Part shown: positions 1-8,707 of the stretch, in pieces
Layout of the letters: each line of letters starts with the position of its first letter
How positions within the stretch are numbered: the stretch's first letter is position 1
Assembly (NCBI RefSeq): GCF_018885305.1
Contig: NZ_CP076544.1
Location: forward strand, 2,914,001 to 2,978,000
DNA: 64,000 bases
Reading direction: 5' to 3'
Source of the DNA: Curtobacterium sp. L6-1
GTDB taxonomy: Bacteria > Actinomycetota > Actinomycetes > Actinomycetales > Microbacteriaceae
Program-made: the position numbers and the translations under genes
The notes under the pieces: generated by a model
What the model was told of the DNA's origin: nothing
Seen by the model: only the letters and a program-made list of their open reading frames with translations
Database searches by the model: none

Positions 1-2273
1 CCGGACTGATCGGCATCGCACAGCGTGGTCGTTCGCTCGGCGTGCACCTCGTCCTCGCTACGCAGCGACCCGGCGGCGTCGTCGGACCGGACATCCGGGC
101 GAACACGAACCTGCGCGTCGCACTCCGGATGACGGACGGCGGCGAGAGCACCGACGTCATCGACGTGGCCGATGCGGCACGCATCCCGAAGAGCGTGCCC
201 GGACGGGCATACGCCCGGTTGGGGCACTCGTCGGTCGTCCCGTTCCAGTCGGCACGGGTCGGCGGACGCTGGTCGGGCGAGCAGGACCCGGCCGCCGCGC
301 TGCCCTTCGTCCGGGCGCTCGGCTGGCGGGACTTCGCGATGACGCCCCCTGAACGGCCGGCGCGCTCCGGCTCCGGGTCGGCGGCGACGGACCTGTCCGT
401 GCTCGTCGGGGCGATGCGGGAGGCGCGGGACCTGGCCGACGTCGGGCCGCTGCACTCGCCGTGGTTGCCGCCCCTGCCGGAGGCGCTGCCGCTCACCGCG
501 GTGGCCTCGGCAGCCGTCGGAGCCCGGAACGGCGGAGAGGTAACCGGTCCTGACGGTTCACCGATATCCTTCGCATGGGCGCTCGAGGACCTGCCCGACA
601 CCCAGGAGCAGCGCGCCGCGACGATCGACCTCGACCGCTTCGGCCACATGTACGTCGTCGGGGCGCCGGGTTCCGGACGGTCCCAGGCGCTCCGGACCCT
701 CGCCGCGGCCGCTGCCGGCGCGATCCGGTCCTCGGACCTCCACCTCTACGCCGTCGACTGCGGCAACGGCGCCCTCGCCGCGTTGCAGACGCTCCCCCAC
801 TGCGGAGCCGTCGCCCAGCGCACCCAGGTGGAACGCGCCTCCCGGCTCATCGAACGGCTGACCCGCGAGACGGCGCGACGACACGACGTCATCGCGGCGG
901 CGGGAGCCGCGAACATCACGGAGCAGCGTGCGGGCGCCGTGCCGGCGGAGCGGCTGCCGCACGTCCTGGTGCTGATCGACCGGTGGGAGAACTTCACCAC
1001 CACGCTCGGCGAGGTCGACGGCGGCTCGCTCACCGACGCGGTCCAGTCGCTCCTGCGCGACGGTGCCGGAGCCGGCATCCACGTCGTCATCTCCGGCGAC
1101 CGGTCACTGCTCGCGTCGCGGATGACGACCCTGACCGACGAGAAGCTCGTCCTGCGCCTGACGGACCGCCTCGACTACTCGCTCGGCGGGATCAACCACC
1201 GGCAGCTGCCCGCGTCGATCCCGCCCGGCCGTGGGTTCCGGGCCGACAGCGGCACCGAGGTGCACATCGCCACCCTCGGCGACGACGTGTCCGGGCAGGG
1301 GCAGACGGCGGCCGTGCAGGCCCTCGCCCGACGTGTCCGGACCGACGAGGAGGCACTGGCACTCCCCCGCATCCGGCCGTTCCGTGTCGACTCCCTGCCG
1401 AAGGACCTGGACCTCGACGGAGCCCTCGCACTCGACGGGGCACCCGCTCCCGCGCCCATGGTGGCCGTGACCGGGATCGGCGGCGACGACATGGCGCTGC
1501 AGACCGTCGACCTGCGCGAGGGCGGCGGCACCTTCCTGGTGGCCGGGCCGTCGCGCGCTGGACGGTCGACGATGGTCGCCGCGATGGCCCGCTCGCTGCT
1601 GGCGGGTGGGACGCCGATCGTCGTGTTCGCCCCGCGGCCGGGCGCTGTGCGCGACCTGGCGGAGCTGCCCGGCGTGCTGGCGACCGTGACCGGCGACGAC
1701 GTCACCCCGGCGGACGTCGCGGTGCTGCTCGACCGGCCCGGTGTGGTGCTCGTCGTCGACGACGGGGAGCTCCTCATCGACTGCTCCGCCAAGGCAGAGC
1801 TGCGGACGTTCGTGCGCGGGCTCGTCGACAACGGGCAGGGGCTCGTGCTCGGGGGGAACACCACGGGGCTCGCTGCCGGGTTCGGCGGGTGGCAGGTGGA
1901 CGCGAAGAAGAACCGGCGCGGGGCGCTGCTGTCCCCGCAGGACACGCTCGCCGGGGACCTGGTGGGGGTCCGGATCTCGCGGTCGTCGATCTCGCCGCGC
2001 GTGCAGCCGGGGACGGCGCTCGTGCACCTGGGGACCGGGATCGCGTCGACGGTGCAGGTGCCGATGGTCACCGGGGCGACGCGCACCGGATCGGGTACGG
2101 GCAGTGGCGGTGGCTGGGCCGGGGTCGGAGCCGCGGGTGCGGGTGCCGGCGCTGGTGCGGCGGTGGGTGCCGTCGAGGTCGTCGCGGGCGACGCGCCGGG
2201 TGGGACGGATTCGGTCGGTCCAGACGGCGTGTCGGCGGGTGTCGCGACCGTCCTGGAGGCGCGGGTCGGTTGA
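1..2273 (+). CDS. Type VII secretion (EccC/FtsK-SpoIIIE-like) ATPase, 3' portion
   Basis: The reading frame is already open at base 3, so the gene starts upstream of the window; the Met at 42 is internal. About 756 residues are visible. The fragment opens with the end of an FtsK/SpoIIIE ATPase domain (VLATQRPGG sensor motif, then NLRVALRM). Two further ATPase-like modules follow, with P-loops GAPGSGRS and GPSRAGRST, each having Arg where a canonical Walker A has Lys. Tandem C-terminal modules with degenerate P-loops are typical of EccC, the membrane motor that recruits WXG100 substrates to the ESX channel. The last about 70 residues are Gly/Ala-rich and probably disordered. An FtsK translocase is less likely because there is no winged-helix gamma domain. 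Confidence 0.85.
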   Translation, partial: GLIGIAQRGRSLGVHLVLATQRPGGVVGPDIRANTNLRVALRMTDGGESTDVIDVADAARIPKSVPGRAYARLGHSSVVPFQSARVGGRWSGEQDPAAALPFVRALGWRDFAMTPPERPARSGSGSAATDLSVLVGAMREARDLADVGPLHSPWLPPLPEALPLTAVASAAVGARNGGEVTGPDGSPISFAWALEDLPDTQEQRAATIDLDRFGHMYVVGAPGSGRSQALRTLAAAAAGAIRSSDLHLYAVDCGNGALAALQTLPHCGAVAQRTQVERASRLIERLTRETARRHDVIAAAGAANITEQRAGAVPAERLPHVLVLIDRWENFTTTLGEVDGGSLTDAVQSLLRDGAGAGIHVVISGDRSLLASRMTTLTDEKLVLRLTDRLDYSLGGINHRQLPASIPPGRGFRADSGTEVHIATLGDDVSGQGQTAAVQALARRVRTDEEALALPRIRPFRVDSLPKDLDLDGALALDGAPAPAPMVAVTGIGGDDMALQTVDLREGGGTFLVAGPSRAGRSTMVAAMARSLLAGGTPIVVFAPRPGAVRDLAELPGVLATVTGDDVTPADVAVLLDRPGVVLVVDDGELLIDCSAKAELRTFVRGLVDNGQGLVLGGNTTGLAAGFGGWQVDAKKNRRGALLSPQDTLAGDLVGVRISRSSISPRVQPGTALVHLGTGIASTVQVPMVTGATRTGSGTGSGGGWAGVGAAGAGAGAGAAVGAVEVVAGDAPGGTDSVGPDGVSAGVATVLEARVG

Positions 2274-2317
2274 GCAGGTCCGGCCGCAGAAACACGGTTG
2301 GCTGGTTACGCGCTGCC

Positions 2318-2354
2318 CCGATCCGGCTGGCTGGGAGCCAGCCGAGTGGATCGG
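2318..2354 (+). terminator. Terminator-like hairpin after the EccC-like gene
   Basis: A 7-bp outer stem (CCGATCC/GGATCGG) encloses an 8-bp inner stem (GGCTGGCT/AGCCAGCC) with a 3-nt loop, 45 nt after the stop codon. There is no U-tract, which is usual for actinobacterial terminators. Confidence 0.55.
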
Positions 2355-2434
2355 GACGGAGCGGCCGTTTGTCAAGTCGGTTCTGCACAGTGACAGCCCC
2401 GATGGAGAACCTTCGACTCCCACTTGAAGCCGAG

Positions 2435-2596
2435 TTCTCCACACATGGTGTGGAACAGGAAATCCCCGGTCAAGCATCGAAAGTGTGTTCTTCTGGCGAG
2501 TTCTCCACAGCAGAGTGCACAACCATCCACACAGGACCCCGGCGTGTTCCGCAAGCTCTCCACAGAGTTGTCCACAGGGCCTGTTGCTGGGGATAA
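2435..2596. promoter_or_regulatory. Cluster of DnaA-box-like 9-mers upstream of dnaB
   Basis: One match to the actinobacterial DnaA box TTGTCCACA lies at 2568-2576. Near matches are TTCTCCACA at 2435-2443 and 2501-2509, CCATCCACA at 2523-2531, CTCTCCACA at 2556-2564, an inverted TGTGGAA at 2449-2455 and an inverted TGGGGATAA at 2588-2596. All lie in the 440-bp gap before dnaB, which is less GC-rich than its surroundings. Either DnaA regulates dnaB here, or this is a DnaA-binding or titration locus. Confidence 0.5.
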
Positions 2597-2715
2597 CTCC
2601 GTACCCGTAGCTTGGCCCAGCGACTCGGGGATGTCGGTCGCCCGGGGTAGAACTGCTCGGTGGGGAACGGTCCACCGCCGTCCACCAGCACCGTCATGAA
2701 CACTGAGGAGCACCT

Positions 2716-4080
2716 GTGTCGATCGCGCACCTGGAGCCGGCCCCGCGTGAGTACGCCGAGCGCAACTCCGACCGGACTCCCCCGCACGACATGCTTGCCG
2801 AGCAGTCCACCATCGGCGGCATGATGCTGTCGAAGGACGCCGTCGCCGACGTCATCGAGACCGCCCGCGGTGTGGACTTCTACATCCCCAAGCACGAAGT
2901 GATCTTCGACGCGATCCTGTCGCTCTACTCCCACGGTGAGCCGACCGACGTCATCGCCGTCACCGACGAGCTGACGAAGACGGGCCTCCTGTCCCGCGGT
3001 GGCGGAGCCGAGTACCTGCACAGCCTGACCAGCATGGTGCCGACCGCGGCGAACGCCGGGTACTACGCCGCGATCGTCGCCGAGAAGGCGGTGCTGCGCC
3101 GCCTGGTCGAGGCCGGTACCCGCATCGTGCAGATGGGCTACGCCAGCGAGGGCGAGGTCACCGACCTCGTCAACAGCGCCCAGGCCGAGGTCTACAACGT
3201 CGCCGGTGGCGTGCAGACCGAGGACTACGTCCCCCTGACCGAGGCCATCGGCACCGCCATCGACGAGATCGAGGCCGCGAAGGGGCGCGACGGGCAGATG
3301 ACCGGCGTCCCGACCGGGTTCGCCCAGATGGACGCCCTGACCAACGGCTTCCACCCCGGGCAGCTCATCATCGTCGCCGCACGACCCGCACTCGGCAAGT
3401 CGACCCTCGCGCTCGACCTGTGCCGAGCCGCCGCGCTCAAGCACAACCAGACCGCCGCGTTCTTCTCGCTCGAGATGGGGCGCGCCGAGATCGCGATGCG
3501 TCTGCTCTCCGCCGAGTCGAGCGTGCCGCTGCAGAACATGCGCAAGGGCACCGTCGACACCCGCGACTGGACGACCATCGCGCAGACCCGCGGCCGCATC
3601 AACGACGCCCCGTTCTTCATCGACGACTCCCCCAACATGACCCTGGTCGAGATCCGGGCCAAGTGCCGGCGCCTCAAGCAGCAGCACAACCTGAAGCTCG
3701 TCGTCATCGACTACCTGCAGCTCATGACCTCGGGCAAGAAGGTCGAGAGCCGCCAGCAGGAGGTCTCGGAGTTCTCGCGTGCGCTCAAGCTCATGGCGAA
3801 GGAGTTGCAGGTTCCGGTCATCGCGCTGTCGCAGCTGAACCGTGGACCCGAGCAGCGCGCCGACAAGAAGCCGATGATCTCCGACCTGCGTGAATCCGGG
3901 TCGATCGAGCAGGACGCCGACATGGTCATCCTGCTGCACCGTGAGTCGGCGTACGAGAAGGACAACCCGCGGCAGGGTGAGGCGGACCTCATCGTGGCGA
4001 AGCACCGCAACGGGCCGACGGACACCATCACCGTGGCGTTCCACGGGATGTTCTCGCGGTTCGTGGACATGCCGCAGTAG
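2716..4080 (+). CDS. dnaB: Replicative DNA helicase DnaB
   Basis: This 454-residue protein has the full DnaB layout. The N-terminal all-alpha primase/loader-interacting domain spans about residues 20-130. A linker leads to a RecA-like hexameric helicase domain with Walker A ARPALGKST (about 222-230), Walker B VVIDYLQLM (about 329-337), then SQLNRGPEQR and DLRESGSIEQDAD. It unwinds DNA ahead of the replisome. The start is GTG with GAGGAG five bases upstream. No intein is present, although actinobacterial DnaB often carries one. The upstream DnaA-box cluster suggests coupling to initiation. Confidence 0.97.
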   Translation: MSIAHLEPAPREYAERNSDRTPPHDMLAEQSTIGGMMLSKDAVADVIETARGVDFYIPKHEVIFDAILSLYSHGEPTDVIAVTDELTKTGLLSRGGGAEYLHSLTSMVPTAANAGYYAAIVAEKAVLRRLVEAGTRIVQMGYASEGEVTDLVNSAQAEVYNVAGGVQTEDYVPLTEAIGTAIDEIEAAKGRDGQMTGVPTGFAQMDALTNGFHPGQLIIVAARPALGKSTLALDLCRAAALKHNQTAAFFSLEMGRAEIAMRLLSAESSVPLQNMRKGTVDTRDWTTIAQTRGRINDAPFFIDDSPNMTLVEIRAKCRRLKQQHNLKLVVIDYLQLMTSGKKVESRQQEVSEFSRALKLMAKELQVPVIALSQLNRGPEQRADKKPMISDLRESGSIEQDADMVILLHRESAYEKDNPRQGEADLIVAKHRNGPTDTITVAFHGMFSRFVDMPQ

Positions 4081-4332
4081 GGGAGTTGTTTGTGACTGTT
4101 CAGAGAAAACCGTCGCCTGCTCACCGAAAACGGTCGCAAGACGTCTCAAGCGACCCTTTCGCTGAGCACCATCGGGTAGGACGGGTCGAGGCTGCCTGGG
4201 ATGCAGGAGGCAGGCCCGTAGGGTTCAGCTCTCGCGCCCAACAACAGATTGAGGTGCGAAGAAGGCGTCCCCGCGAAGGCGGCAGTCCGCCCCCGATTCC
4301 TCACGGAGCTCGAGGTTCGAGAGAGCGCGCAT

Positions 4333-4656
4333 TCAAGCGCCTGTGGCGAAGCCAGCGCCCTGTCGCACGCGCGCGACGGCCCGTTCAGCCGACAGTTCGG
4401 TGGGGAAAGCTCGGCCAGACCGCGCGAGATCAACGTGGGAACGGCATGCTCGCCACCGCCACTCTCCGACTGCGTTGACGTACACCACGAAACGGACGCC
4501 TGAGCTGGCGGCTTTGAAGACCGTCGCCGCGCGCTGGGCGTTAGCCAACGTTTCGAGCCCTGTCCCTGCCCGGGCCATCAGCTCGTTCTTCGATGAGTGC
4601 AGGCGCCAGATGAACTGCCCGTTTTGCAGGGGGACCGAAGTGAATCGAAGGGACAT
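4333..4656 (-). CDS. YegP/UPF0339 (DUF1508)-like protein with two repeats
   Basis: The 107-residue product contains two copies of a YegP-like unit. The first runs from about FIWRLHSSKNELMARAG to a helix rich in Ala. The second is GEWRWRACRSHVDLARSG followed by the helix TELSAERAVARVRQGA. The W-R-W-R strand, the small-residue turn and the S/T-x-x-x-A-x-x-x-V helix are the family hallmarks. I chose ATG at 4656 because GGAAG lies about 10 nt upstream; a longer frame to 4812 has a basic N-terminus with no homology I recognise. Cellular role is unknown. It is the first gene after dnaB, in sequence of lower GC and poorer codon bias, consistent with transfer. Confidence 0.6.
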   Translation of the reverse strand: MSLRFTSVPLQNGQFIWRLHSSKNELMARAGTGLETLANAQRAATVFKAASSGVRFVVYVNAVGEWRWRACRSHVDLARSGRAFPTELSAERAVARVRQGAGFATGA

Positions 4657-5167
4657 CGGGTCCCTACTTCCGTTGCGGCGAGGCTGGCTGCCTCGAGTTG
4701 CGATCCTGTCGCTGCGGACAGAGGAGAAGCGTCGCGCTGAGCGGCGGGCGAGCACGGCCGGCGCGAGCTGCTTGAGGCGATGCCACAGGTGGTTCCAGAG
4801 GCTTCTTACCACTGGTTCCCGTTCGCCGCTCTCGGGGAAGAGCTGCCCAAACCCTGCTGTCCGGTGAGCAGCCAGATTGGGGGCATTACAACGCCGCGCT
4901 CAGACGCGAGCATGACGAAGACCACACCGACGCTCAATCCGTCGTCCGATCTCGGGGTCCAGCAAGGTAGCGGAACTCGTCGCGGCCAGCCGGTAACGGC
5001 GCATAGATTTCGGTCCTGACTTACGCCACAAGACACGCCGTCAAAGCATCGCTCGCCGAGCTACGACGTTCACGTGTGCCACGAACGGTCGTTTGAGACA
5101 CCTGGCACTTGGTCGGTCGGACCACTACCAAACGCGAAGGGGCGGTGGCGACTGCGACTGGATGTCC
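4657..5167. other. Intergenic stretch between the YegP-like gene and IS3, no supported gene
   Basis: Both strands contain only short frames without family resemblance, good ribosome binding sites or biased third positions. The least bad is a minus-strand frame at 4806-5036 with one hydrophobic stretch, which I do not support. Composition is less GC-rich than the flanking chromosome. Confidence 0.5.
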
Positions 5168-5219
5168 TGTTCCGCCCCGGGTCTGATGGAGGCTCTCAAT
5201 CCACGGGAGGATGAGAGTC

Positions 5220-5540
5220 ATGGGAGCACCGAGGAAGTACCCGGAGGAGCTTCGGGAGCGAGCGGTCCGACTCGCGGTGGAAGCGCGCCGCGACCCGAAC
5301 ACCAGAGGCGGTGCGCTGCGTCGGATCGGTGAACAGCTCGGGATCAATCCGGAGACGCTGCGGAACTGGGTGCAGCAGGCCGAGATCGACGCGGGTGACC
5401 GGCCCGGCGTCACGACCGACGACGCGCAGCGGATTGCGGAACTCGAACGCGAGGTTCGGGAGTTGCGGCGGGTGAATCAGATTCTGAAGTCGGCGTCGGC
5501 TTTCTTCGCGGCGGAGCTCGACCGCCCCTCCAGCAGATGA
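5220..5540 (+). CDS. IS3-family transposase OrfA (HTH protein)
   Basis: The product is 106 residues. An N-terminal helix-turn-helix (YPEELRERAVRLAVEA, then GINPETLRNWV) is followed by a leucine-zipper-like coiled coil (IAELEREVRELRRVNQIL). This is the standard OrfA plan for binding terminal repeats and dimerising with OrfAB. ATG 5220 is preferred to ATG 5211 because GGGAGG at 5205-5210 is correctly spaced only for the former. The stop overlaps orfB's start (ATGA), where IS3 elements usually make OrfAB by frameshifting. Confidence 0.9.
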   Translation: MGAPRKYPEELRERAVRLAVEARRDPNTRGGALRRIGEQLGINPETLRNWVQQAEIDAGDRPGVTTDDAQRIAELEREVRELRRVNQILKSASAFFAAELDRPSSR

Positions 5541-6453
5541 CGCAGCTCATCGACGCGCATAAGCACGAGTTTGGGGTCGAGCCGATCTGTCGCACGTTGC
5601 AGGTCGCCCCGTCGAGCTACTACGCGGTGAAGGTCAGACCACCGTCGGCGCGGTCGATCAGTGACGCTGCCCGCACGGTCGAGGTCGAGCGGGTGCACCG
5701 GACCAACTACGGCGTTTACGGCGCCCGGAAGGTACACGCACAGCTACGGCGGAGGGGCACGTGATTGCCCGCTGCACCGTTGAGCGACTCATGCGGTCCA
5801 CCGGACTGCACGCCGTGTCCAAGCGGAAGGGGCCGAAGACGACGATTCCGGGCCCGGTCGGGGACCGGCCGGCGGATCTGGTGCAGCGGGCGTTTACCGC
5901 GACCGGCCCGAACCAGCTCTGGGTCGCCGACATCACCTACATCCGCACCTTCTCCGGGTGGGTCTACGCCGCGTTCGTCACGGACGTGTTCTCCCGCCGC
6001 ATCATCGGCTGGCAGTTGTCGCGGAACATGCGCACCGACCTCGTCCTCGACGCCCTCGAGATGGGCATCTGGACCCGGCAACGCGAGAACCGAGATCTGT
6101 CACAGCTGATCCATCACAGCGATCGCGGAGTCCAGTACCGAGCTATTCGCTACACGGACCGGCTCGCTGAGGCCGGTGCGGTCGCGTCCGTTGGGTCCAA
6201 GGGCGACAGCTATGACAATGCCCTCGCGGAGGCGAGGAACTCGATCTTCAAGGCCGAGCTGATCCGCAACAAGGGACCGTGGCGCGGCATCGAGCACCTT
6301 GAGATCGCGACGGTCAAGTACATCGACTGGTTCAACCACCGCCGTCTGCACGGTGAACTCGGCATGGCCCCGCCGGTCGAGTTCGAGCAAGGCCATTACC
6401 GTCACAACCCCGCTCCGACTACCGTCGAAGCGGCACTACCGAGCCTCTACTAA
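5537..6453 (+). pseudogene. IS3-family transposase OrfB, broken by a one-base deletion
   Basis: Two frames make up one DDE transposase. The first, 5537-5764, ends ...RKVHAQLRRRGT. The second, 5761-6453, continues with IARCTVERLMRSTGL. Restoring one G in the run CGGAGGGGCACGTG near 5752-5758 would rejoin them as RRGHVIARC. Catalytic residues survive in the second part: Asp in WVADITYI, Asp in HHSDRGVQY and Glu in DNALAEARN, with the C-terminal FNHRRLHGELG intact. Either this copy is inactive or the deletion is a sequencing error. The GTG at 5761 could restart translation but would lose the N-terminal domain. Confidence 0.85.
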
Positions 6454-6510
6454 ACCCGGGGCGGAACACATCGGTTGCCGGGATGACCGCCCGATGCTCC
6501 GCGAGCTGGG

Positions 6511-7512
6511 CTACATCCGCTTGTCCAGCGTGACAAAGATCGGGCGGTGGTCGCTGCCGCCTGCGTCCTGACCGCCGAGCACGGCGTACGAACGTGCCTT
6601 CCAGTTCTTCGTTGCCATCACGTGATCAATAGCAGCACCCACACCACCTGGGAGATTGGCAGGCCACGTGCCCGTCGAATCAATGCCCAGCGAGGAGGCC
6701 GCATCATCGCACGCCAGCTGCCCAGCAGACCGGATATTGGTGTCGGTGCCGTTGAAGTCCCCGACCGCGACCACCCCTGCACGTGTCGAGCAGGCGTCGC
6801 GGACCCATGCGATGTGCGAGGCCCAGGTCGAAGCGCCGACAATCGACGGCCGCTGCAGGTGCGCCACGAGCAACGGCGGTGCTGCCGCGTCAGACGATTG
6901 CGCAAGGAAGCCGGCCCAGGCGGGAGTGTTCGCAGCGTCGACGATGCGATAGTCGCCGAGCTGTTTGGACACGAGAAGCGTTGCCGAAGAATTCTCACTG
7001 CCAACAATTTGCATGTCATTCTCGCCAGCGACACTACTCAGCGTCCCCTTCGCGACCTGCGGGAAGTACTCCGGCAAAGCCACAACGTTGGGGTGCAGCT
7101 TCAAAATGAGGTGCTCAAGTTGCTCGACCGAGACATCCTGTTGATTAGTGTTCCAGGAGAGGATTCGAAGTTCGCCCGTTTTCTGTATGCCTGCAGGATT
7201 CGTCACTTGGGAACGGGTCGTCATTGAGACCATCAGTCCAGCGGTTGCTACGAGCGAGACAACCGCACTTAGCACCAAAAGGTCCCTCTTCCGCGAGAGG
7301 GCCGTAATCGCCAGCCCGATAAGCAAGACGATCACGGCAGCAGCAAGCAACATTTGCCAAAATGCTTGAGCTGCGAGGAAGATCCCGAGAAGCGGCACTC
7401 GCAGGAGGGTGCTACCGGCCGCCAGGGCAATGAGCAAAATACCGCCAACCAGAAAAACAACGGACGCCGTTCGTCGAAGGCGCAACCGTCGTGATCTATC
7501 TTCAGAGCTCAT
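6511..7512 (-). CDS. Membrane-anchored endonuclease/exonuclease/phosphatase (EEP) family protein
   Basis: The 333-residue protein has three N-terminal membrane helices (about 17-37, 42-70 and 76-97), then a DNase I-like EEP domain (about 113-330) that probably faces outward. EEP landmarks include the strand LRILSWNTNQ, Glu in ALPEYFP, VVAVGDFNGTD, IDHVMATKNW and the terminal SDHRPIFV. Together these supply the metal-binding Asn/Glu, the Asp-x-Asn and the catalytic Asp-His pair. Substrate could be nucleic acid, an inositol phosphate or a phospholipid headgroup and cannot be told from sequence. GAAGG precedes the ATG. The gene lies after the two secreted paralogues, separated by a strong hairpin. 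Confidence 0.85.
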   Translation of the reverse strand: MSSEDRSRRLRLRRTASVVFLVGGILLIALAAGSTLLRVPLLGIFLAAQAFWQMLLAAAVIVLLIGLAITALSRKRDLLVLSAVVSLVATAGLMVSMTTRSQVTNPAGIQKTGELRILSWNTNQQDVSVEQLEHLILKLHPNVVALPEYFPQVAKGTLSSVAGENDMQIVGSENSSATLLVSKQLGDYRIVDAANTPAWAGFLAQSSDAAAPPLLVAHLQRPSIVGASTWASHIAWVRDACSTRAGVVAVGDFNGTDTNIRSAGQLACDDAASSLGIDSTGTWPANLPGGVGAAIDHVMATKNWKARSYAVLGGQDAGGSDHRPIFVTLDKRM

Positions 7513-7543
7513 GCAGGACCTTCAACTGGGAGTTTGGCGGCAC

Positions 7544-7580
7544 CACACAATGCCCGGGTAGATGACCCGGGCATTGTGTG
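7544..7580 (-). terminator. 16-bp perfect hairpin downstream of the secreted paralogues
   Basis: The arms CACACAATGCCCGGGT and ACCCGGGCATTGTGTG pair perfectly around a 5-nt loop, four bases past the stop codon of the 7585-8028 gene. It should end transcription of the paralogue pair before the EEP gene. Confidence 0.7.
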
Positions 7581-7584
7581 CAAG

Positions 7585-8028
7585 CTAGAAGCTTACCTTG
7601 ACGTCTGCGTTGAGGAAGATCTTCCTCTTCGCGCCGGTCTTCCCGTTGATCGCACTGACTTTGAAGCTGTTGTAGTGCGAGTCGGCCGTGCGCCCGAAGT
7701 CGTAGGTCCCACACGCCTTGGTGATGGAGGCGCCTCCGCTCAGGGTGATTCGTACCGATGTGATCCGCTTACTCCCGACGCTCTTGCCGGCTGCGTTCCC
7801 CCTGCAGTTGCTGAGGGTGATGATGGTGTGAGCGGCGTCCAGGTTCTTATCAGCCCAAGTCCTGCTCTCGAAGGTGGGCTGGACCTGCGTCATGTCGCTG
7901 GTCCAGCTGCCTTCGGCGTGAGCGGCAGTCGCAGTGCCGAGGACTAGCGCCAGTGCCACGCTAACGGCCGCGAAGGCTCTACCGGAACGTCCTGCCACAA
8001 CTCCGCGCGGAGTCATCTTGTTCTTCAT
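7585..8028 (-). CDS. Secreted protein of unknown function, paralogue A
   Basis: The protein is 147 residues with a Sec signal peptide (charged N-region, then AVSVALALVLGTATAAHA, cleavage expected before EG at about 39). The mature part of about 110 residues carries the string MTQVQPTF, a Thr/Ile-rich strand ending LSNC, and KACGTYDFGR. It ends in KIFLNADVKVSF. Two Cys in the mature region could form one disulfide; the pattern suggests a small all-beta domain. It is the close paralogue of the gene 18 bp upstream and probably co-transcribed. I do not recognise the family. Plausible but unproven roles are a secreted toxin, inhibitor or adhesin. Confidence 0.8.
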   Translation of the reverse strand: MKNKMTPRGVVAGRSGRAFAAVSVALALVLGTATAAHAEGSWTSDMTQVQPTFESRTWADKNLDAAHTIITLSNCRGNAAGKSVGSKRITSVRITLSGGASITKACGTYDFGRTADSHYNSFKVSAINGKTGAKRKIFLNADVKVSF

Positions 8029-8046
8029 AATCCGATCCCCGCCGGC

Positions 8047-8502
8047 TCAGTAGACGACTTTGACGTCAGCATTGAGGAAGATCTTTGCGCCGCGGTCCGT
8101 GATGCCGTTGATCGCATGGATCTCGAACGAGTTCCCAGTGTCGCGCCCCGAGATTCGTCCAAAGTTGTAGGTCCCGCAAGACTTTTTGATCTTCTTGGGC
8201 TTGGTGTAGGCGTCGCCGTAGTGCAGCCAAATCTCGACCGATGACAGCTTAGTGCTGCCGACTCTTGCCCCACCCTTGTTCACCTTGCAATGCGACAGCG
8301 TGATTACCGTACTGGTCGCATCACGGTTATTATCCGTCCAATCACGGCTATAGAATGTCGGCTGAACTTGCGTCATGTAGGAAGTGAAGTTCCCTTCCGC
8401 GTGCGCAGCCGTCGCTCCCCCAAAGACGAGCGAAGCCGTTACCAGCGCCGCCGACCCCACCTTTGCCTTGGTACCGAAAACAAACTTTTTTCGTTGCTTC
8501 AC
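8047..8502 (-). CDS. Secreted protein of unknown function, paralogue B
   Basis: The protein is 151 residues and starts with GTG preceded by GGAGGGG. The signal peptide is MKQRKKFVFGTK followed by a hydrophobic core ending AAHA. The mature region mirrors paralogue A: MTQVQPTFYSRDW, TVITLSHCK, KKSCGTYNFGR, and the end KIFLNADVKVVY. Shared features are two Cys, the CGTY-FGR motif and the KIFLNADVKV C-terminus. Paralogue B has an extra Lys-rich loop (TKPKKIKK). It is the first gene of the pair. Its AT-richer stretches, unlike flanking genes, suggest acquisition. Confidence 0.8.
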   Translation of the reverse strand: MKQRKKFVFGTKAKVGSAALVTASLVFGGATAAHAEGNFTSYMTQVQPTFYSRDWTDNNRDATSTVITLSHCKVNKGGARVGSTKLSSVEIWLHYGDAYTKPKKIKKSCGTYNFGRISGRDTGNSFEIHAINGITDRGAKIFLNADVKVVY

Positions 8503-8707
8503 CGTTGTCCCCTCCGGAGGGGAACTTTCCCCCGCAGTTGCAAGCTATGAGGAACTGCCAATACTGCGCAAGCCATCAGATCGTCTTTAGCGTCCGCAAG
8601 CACTGAAGGTATGCACAGACTCCATCGCAACCGCTCGGCAGGCCAAGTGGTCAAAGCGAGCAGCGCACTCAGTCGCTCGCCATGCTGTGCGGTGCATAGA
8701 CCCAGGC

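Larger units (their letters stand above)
5168..6468 (+). mobile_element. IS3-family insertion sequence, 1301 bp, orfB frameshifted
   Basis: The ends are inverted repeats of 28 bp matching at 24 positions. Both start TGTTCCGCCCCGGGT and end AGGCTC, the left end at 5168 and the right end at 6468 on the opposite strand. Between them lie an HTH orfA and a DDE orfB with a four-base ATGA overlap. I see no matching target-site duplication (GTCC on the left, CATC on the right), suggesting rearrangement after insertion. The right end abuts the 3' end of the EEP gene without disrupting it. Confidence 0.9.

Noticed and set aside
4806..5036. Minus-strand frame with one hydrophobic stretch left of the IS3 element
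   Set aside because: No ribosome binding site, no family and no codon bias; left as unassigned.
5752..5764. Programmed frameshift inside IS3 orfB
   Set aside because: IS3 frameshifting occurs between orfA and orfB at slippery A-rich sites; this G-run position within the catalytic gene fits a mutation better.
5168..6468. Target-site duplication of the IS3 element
   Set aside because: Flanks GTCC and CATC do not match, so I do not claim one.
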